Source: Clostridia bacterium (GTDB lineage: Bacteria > Bacillota > Clostridia > Christensenellales > Aristaeellaceae). From it: a stretch of DNA of 64,000 nucleotides. Location: the NCBI GenBank assembly GCA_017395065.1, contig JAFPWH010000052.1, forward strand, positions 35,839 to 99,838. The letters run 5' to 3'. The notes under the pieces are model-generated. The model saw only the letters and a program-made list of their open reading frames with translations. It searched no databases and was not told where the DNA came from. The translations under genes were made by a program, and so were the position numbers. Numbering within the stretch: the stretch's first letter is position 1; each line of letters starts with the position of its first letter. Shown here piece after piece: positions 59,929-64,000 of the stretch.

Positions 59929-61869
59929 CTAATCCACCGGGAATGTTGCGCAGATAGATATAACCTCGCTTGTGCCCACGGCAGCGCCCTGCCTGTTCCA
60001 AAACTTTACCGCACCGTCCGCATCGATCTCGACGGACGTGTAGTTGCTCCTCGCGCCGCTGTTCACCAGCATGTTCTGCGTTGGCCTGAATCCATCAGGT
60101 AACGTGGTGATCTGCTTAAAGACCGTGCCGCTGGAGCCCATACTGTTCTTAATCGTGACCGCGCCCCTGACATAAACAATACCGTCCTTTAAACGAACAG
60201 CACATGTAGCCCAACCGCTTGCTTGTAAAAAGAGACTTTCGAGCGTAAGGGCCACCCAGCCCGTATCGTGCACTTCGTCCAATCGGCTGCCGTCCGCTCC
60301 GTAGACACCGTTATAGAAATGTGCCGGATAAGCGGATTGAAAGAGCGGTGTGATCTCCGTGCCGGTTGAGCGCATGCCAACCGCTACGCCCGTCGTCTCA
60401 ATATTGAATATGCCACCCGCCTTTGGGACATTTACCTGATACGTGATCGTGGTAAAGGCGTCGGAAAGCTCGACGGTGAAGTCAAAGGAAGACGTATTCG
60501 CGTAGGTAGCGGTTATAAACGTGCGGTTGTGCGTATACGTAACAGCTGCTGCGCTCGAATTGCTGACGGCCGTGATAGTGCTGCCGCCCGCCGGCGTGAT
60601 CTTCAGGGACCACATGTTCGTGCCGCTGCCGAGGGCCGTCTGTACGGCGATCTCCGCGTCAAACCAAAGCTTGTCCCCGTCATCGTCCAGCTCGTACACC
60701 GTCTGCCCCTGACTGTTCACCGTGGCGATGTAGCGGTTGATGGCGACGTTTCTCAGCGTGGGCTGCGTGTAGGCGAGCACCGTGATCGTGCCGCTCAGCG
60801 TGCCCACCTGCCCGTAGCTGTCGGTCACTGCAATCGTGTAGTCTACGCTGCCGCTTGAAGAGACTGCCTCCAGCGTACCGCTATTCCCGCTGAGCGTATA
60901 GCTCCTGCCGCCCAGCGCAACCGTCCTGCTCTCATAGCCGATCGCGCTGTCGGCGTCGGTGTCCAGGGCTACGGAAAAGCTGACGGTAGGGACTGATCTG
61001 CCCGCGATCGGGTTGCCGTAGGTGCCGATATGACTTGTTCCACTCTCGCCCCAAGTGACGTCGCTTATGACCGGAGCGTTTCTCGCCCTTAGCAATCGGA
61101 ACTTCTGCCCGCTGCCGGAATCCTCGCAGGAGACGCGCCCGGTCGTATAGCTCGTTCCGTTTGCCCCGGTGAGGGTGATCTCGATCTGCGCGTCGTATGC
61201 CCGCTGCGTCATCGCCGCATAGACCTCCGAGCTGATCGACAACGCGTATGAAAGCGACGCCGCCCCATTTGCGGGAATGCTCCTGTCCGATGCGAGCGTA
61301 ATGCCCGCGGGCAGAGCGCCGGGATAGATAACAGTGGTAACTCTTGTTATGGCTACCGTCGGCCTTAGCGTCAGTCCGAACGTTATGCTCTCCCCGTAAG
61401 CAAGCGACGCCTTCTCAAGAGAGTATATAACGCTGCCCGCATTCGTTATTGTCGCGCTGCCGGTCAATCCCGTAGCCGGCGTATAGTCTACCGCAATGGC
61501 GATGTTTTTCCACATGCACACTGCGCTGTGGCTGCCCTCGCCACCCGTGCCGCCGCTGGCCCGGAAGCTGAAGTTGATGCCAAAGCTCTGGCCTTCGAGC
61601 AGCTTTTCCAGGAGCTTCGCGTTCGTGACGTCCCCACCGCCACCCGCAAACTGCACCTTTCTCGTGCCGCTGTCGCTCGAGAGCGTATAGGTTAGCGTCG
61701 CGCTGTTGAACGTCGCCCCGCTCATTTCGGCCGGAATGCTCACCGTTACCAGTTCGGTGTCCGTCGTGGGCGTCGTGTAGCGGATCTCGCCGTACCCGCT
61801 CTCGTAGCCGTTCCAGGTGGACAGTGCGCCCGCGCTGTTTTTGTCCAGGGTCAAATATCCGATTGCCAT
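59929..61869 (-). CDS. Phage tail fibre/receptor-binding-type structural protein
   Basis: 646 residues, rich in Ser, Thr, Gly and Ala, with repeated beta-rich units (RNAPVISDVTWGESG, VSFSVALDTDADSAIG, YTLSGNSGTLEAVS), typical of siphophage baseplate/tip proteins. The C-terminal part (HDTGWVALTLE..CAVRLKDGIVYVRGAVT..GFRPTQNM) resembles distal fibre modules that contact the cell. Placed last in the tail module before lysis genes. Start ATG lies immediately before the stop of the previous gene. Confidence 0.8.
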   Translation of the reverse strand: MAIGYLTLDKNSAGALSTWNGYESGYGEIRYTTPTTDTELVTVSIPAEMSGATFNSATLTYTLSSDSGTRKVQFAGGGGDVTNAKLLEKLLEGQSFGINFSFRASGGTGGEGSHSAVCMWKNIAIAVDYTPATGLTGSATITNAGSVIYSLEKASLAYGESITFGLTLRPTVAITRVTTVIYPGALPAGITLASDRSIPANGAASLSYALSISSEVYAAMTQRAYDAQIEITLTGANGTSYTTGRVSCEDSGSGQKFRLLRARNAPVISDVTWGESGTSHIGTYGNPIAGRSVPTVSFSVALDTDADSAIGYESRTVALGGRSYTLSGNSGTLEAVSSSGSVDYTIAVTDSYGQVGTLSGTITVLAYTQPTLRNVAINRYIATVNSQGQTVYELDDDGDKLWFDAEIAVQTALGSGTNMWSLKITPAGGSTITAVSNSSAAAVTYTHNRTFITATYANTSSFDFTVELSDAFTTITYQVNVPKAGGIFNIETTGVAVGMRSTGTEITPLFQSAYPAHFYNGVYGADGSRLDEVHDTGWVALTLESLFLQASGWATCAVRLKDGIVYVRGAVTIKNSMGSSGTVFKQITTLPDGFRPTQNMLVNSGARSNYTSVEIDADGAVKFWNRQGAAVGTSEVISICATFPVD

Positions 61870-63375
61870 TTAGCTTCCCGCCTCCGTCCATACCCAGCCG
61901 CCACGGCTGGTCTTGCGGCAGATGATGCTGCCCATCTGCAATTGCTCCATCGAGCCCTTGCCCTCCGAAAATGCCGCGATCTCCTTATCATTTTGATAGA
62001 TATGGTATCCAACATCGTCGGTGAGGGTATAGTAGATCGATCCCGACATCTGGATCTTCAGGCCGTCCGTAGAGAACGACATCGCGCTTAGAATCTCGTT
62101 ATGATCCTCTATAGTCGCTTCGATGCCCGACGAAAACACATTAAACTGCGTGGACAGGCCCGAAACGCTCTGATCCAGCCGCTGTATGGACCGGGCGTTC
62201 GTATCGGCGCTTTCCTGCGCGCTCTCCGCTTCCAGCCTCGCCTCATAGGCGATCTGACTTACCGCCGTCAATACGCCGCCGATCATTCTGTACATGGGAT
62301 GCTCAGGATAAAGGTACATGCTCGTATTCGCCGACGCCGCAGCCGAAGCTGCCGTGCTCATGCGTCCGAGGGCAATATAAACGATCGTGCCCGTGGTATC
62401 GTCCGGGTTGTCCGTCAGCCAGTTTTCCGTCAGCACAGTGTAGGTTTCGCCGTTCAGCCTTCCCGCGACGTATACCGTATGTCTCGACAGGAGCGTAAAC
62501 GCGCTGTCGCCCGTCACCGTCGGAAGGCTTATGGAGGGATAGCAAAGATAAAAGTCCGCGTCCCTCTTGCTCTTGGCCAGCGCGCTGATGTGGTAAAGGA
62601 TCGGCAAGTTCACGCTGAAGCTTACACCTCCAGCGATGGGCTCGTAGCCGTCCTTGTCCCCGACAACGATCGAGCCCGCCGGGATCGCCTTTTTCGACCA
62701 GGTATAGTTGTCGAACTTGATGCAGTTGTAGGTGTTGGTGTTCGTGTTGTAGTTGGCGTCCGCCCACCAGCCGGTATAGTTCGTGCCGTTTACGTTCGCG
62801 TTGACGCGGTAGGTCAGATGGATCGCATTCCCCGCAGCGTAGTGCGTGGTGATGCGGGACGCGCCGCTGTAGTAGCAGGGAATCGCGCCTGTAGTATTGC
62901 CGTTTGCCAGTGTCAGGTTCAGGGAGGCATTGCCGGAACCCGCGTAAGGCAGCCAGTAGACGATCTGCTGTCCGTCGTCGAGAGAGGAAAACGACGCAAG
63001 GCCTGTCCAGGCTCCCGTCGCCGCCGTCTGTGTGCCCACGATGATCTCGGTGTTGGACAAGGCTTTTGCGGCCGTCTCCTGTGCGGCAAGCGCACGGTTG
63101 TACGCTTCCTTTGCAGCTTCATAAGACGAAGAACGGGACACGGAAGAGTAGCTCCATGTCCCGTCGGAGAATACGGTCAGGTCACAAAAGTAGAGACTGT
63201 TTGTTGATCCGGATGTATAGGATGGTTCGGTATCGCTCCAGCTACCGGAAGGTGGTTTGCTTGTCGGTTTCGCAGGCGGTGACAGCGTGGATGATTGCAG
63301 CAGGTAATAGCGCGTGCAGCTGGCAACATCCACGACCGCCGAGAGCGTTATGCTTGTGGATGCTTTTACCGCCAC
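61870..63375 (-). CDS. Phage minor structural protein (tail spike/baseplate)
   Basis: 501 residues. N-terminal beta domain with Ser/Thr/Pro-rich linker (TLSPPAKPTSKPPSGSW), an alanine-rich helix (YEAAKEAYNRALAAQETAAK), then beta-rich sections and a coiled coil (QIAYEARLEAESAQESADTN..IQRLDQSVSGL). The last 60 residues (SFSTDGLKIQMSGSIYYTL and the following YHIYQNDKEI) match the generic prophage tail-protein ends. Adjoins the neighbouring tail genes with 0-3 base gaps. Confidence 0.8.
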   Translation of the reverse strand: MAVKASTSITLSAVVDVASCTRYYLLQSSTLSPPAKPTSKPPSGSWSDTEPSYTSGSTNSLYFCDLTVFSDGTWSYSSVSRSSSYEAAKEAYNRALAAQETAAKALSNTEIIVGTQTAATGAWTGLASFSSLDDGQQIVYWLPYAGSGNASLNLTLANGNTTGAIPCYYSGASRITTHYAAGNAIHLTYRVNANVNGTNYTGWWADANYNTNTNTYNCIKFDNYTWSKKAIPAGSIVVGDKDGYEPIAGGVSFSVNLPILYHISALAKSKRDADFYLCYPSISLPTVTGDSAFTLLSRHTVYVAGRLNGETYTVLTENWLTDNPDDTTGTIVYIALGRMSTAASAAASANTSMYLYPEHPMYRMIGGVLTAVSQIAYEARLEAESAQESADTNARSIQRLDQSVSGLSTQFNVFSSGIEATIEDHNEILSAMSFSTDGLKIQMSGSIYYTLTDDVGYHIYQNDKEIAAFSEGKGSMEQLQMGSIICRKTSRGGWVWTEAGS

Positions 63376-63378
63376 GGC

Positions 63379-63999
63379 TCATCCCTCCAGCTGCGCGATG
63401 TACGTCGCCTTGTTGGTAATGTCGCCTGCTGTAATATTCAGCGTAGCACCTGTCGCCACCGCAGTACTGCCGCCATCCTTGAACCATTTGATTGTACCAA
63501 GGGCAGTCAGTGCGGAGCCGGTTACCTCCGTGCCCGCCTTATACACATGCGCGGTAAGCGTTGTCTCGATGGCCGAATTCTTGAAGATCGTACCGTTGGA
63601 TGAAGTAATTGCGATTGTGATCGCGTCAGCCCCGGCGTCTCCCGTGTCGCCCTTCTGGCCTTTGATGTTGTTGACATAGACCCACTTGGCCGCGGAAGCC
63701 GCGCCCGCAACGGTACACCTGTACGTGTTGTAGGTGTCGGTGTTTAAATACATATCCCCGACGACCGCGGCAGAGATTCCGCTGCCCGAGAAGGCCGTCG
63801 CCGTGGTACTGGTGCCGGTGATCTTCGTTCCGGCGTACCACCTGCCGCCCGCAGTCCCCGCGGTGCCGGTAGAGCCCTGCTTGGCTACGCTGTACACGGG
63901 ATCGCTCGTGGTATTGTCTGTGTAGGTGAAAATGAGCCTTGTCCAAAGGTACTGCCCCTGCGTGACGGAGGGAGGTGAATCCTGCCACGTTCCCGTAGG
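63379..63999 (-). CDS. Phage tail protein, C-terminal part
   Basis: The frame is open to the right edge, leaving 206 residues of the C-terminus; the start lies outside. PPSVTQGQYLWTRLIFTYTD and a collagen-like GTAGTAGGRWYAG..GQKGDTGDAGADA section are common in baseplate and fibre proteins of Bacillota phages, followed by an Ig-like domain (KAGTEVTGSALTALGTIKWF). Function within the virion unknown. Confidence 0.8.
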   Translation of the reverse strand, partial: PTGTWQDSPPSVTQGQYLWTRLIFTYTDNTTSDPVYSVAKQGSTGTAGTAGGRWYAGTKITGTSTTATAFSGSGISAAVVGDMYLNTDTYNTYRCTVAGAASAAKWVYVNNIKGQKGDTGDAGADAITIAITSSNGTIFKNSAIETTLTAHVYKAGTEVTGSALTALGTIKWFKDGGSTAVATGATLNITAGDITNKATYIAQLEG

Positions 64000-64000
64000 C

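Overview
The window is a contiguous piece of a G+C-rich bacterial chromosome. The gene content suggests an anaerobic Bacillota/Clostridia-type organism, plausibly a gut commensal: strong AGGAGG-type ribosome sites, an ECF vitamin transport module, a membrane pyrophosphatase, an indolepyruvate:ferredoxin oxidoreductase, LplABC-type sugar uptake and tRNA genes without encoded CCA. I infer the phylum from families only; no rRNA gene is present.

Layout. 1-30.8 kb is mostly housekeeping: a YcaQ-type protein (5' end cut), an unusual XRE-HTH/HD fusion, a GH31 glycosidase plus CE15-like esterase pair, a MATE exporter, small enzymes, hppA, the operon ecfA1-ecfA2-ecfT-truA, a MacB-like ABC exporter with a DtxR-type regulator nearby, iorBA with an AMP-forming acyl-CoA ligase, coaX with an ECF S component, and cca. 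31.0-31.35 kb is a tRNA cluster (Arg-His-Gln-Lys). Directly behind it lies an A+T-richer McrBC restriction pair (31.5-34.6 kb). 34.7-39.8 kb returns to host genes (serine hydrolase, fba, pfkA, an RlmD/RumA-type methyltransferase). 39.9-41.0 kb is a scarred accessory patch: a four-copy repeat, a streptothricin-acetyltransferase-like gene and a frameshifted serine-recombinase tail.

41.1-52.1 kb is a fructan/sucrose utilisation locus: fructokinase, GH32 hydrolase, GH32-like lipoprotein, a carbohydrate-binding surface protein, an LplA-type binding protein, two permeases and a divergent LacI regulator, with dyads placed on the promoters. 52.1-53.0 kb is a graveyard of mobile DNA (possible IS3-type end, HsdM-like fragment, 3' half of a tRNA-Arg).

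53.0-64.0 kb is one arm of a prophage running off the right edge: two exported cargo proteins behind a shared 30-bp promoter-proximal repeat, integrase and excisionase, holin, endolysin and tail genes. An IS110-family element, with a structured left end that looks like a bridge RNA, sits between the lysis and tail genes.

The genes link up in places. The single EcfAAT module probably serves the orphan pantothenate-type S component. The CCA-adding enzyme completes the tRNAs encoded beside it. The fructan locus lacks its own ABC ATPase and must borrow one. The most unusual items are the IS110 left-end RNA, the HTH/ppGpp-hydrolase-like fusion, the four-copy repeat next to the resistance gene, the repeat-linked prophage cargo genes and the tRNA-Arg scar.
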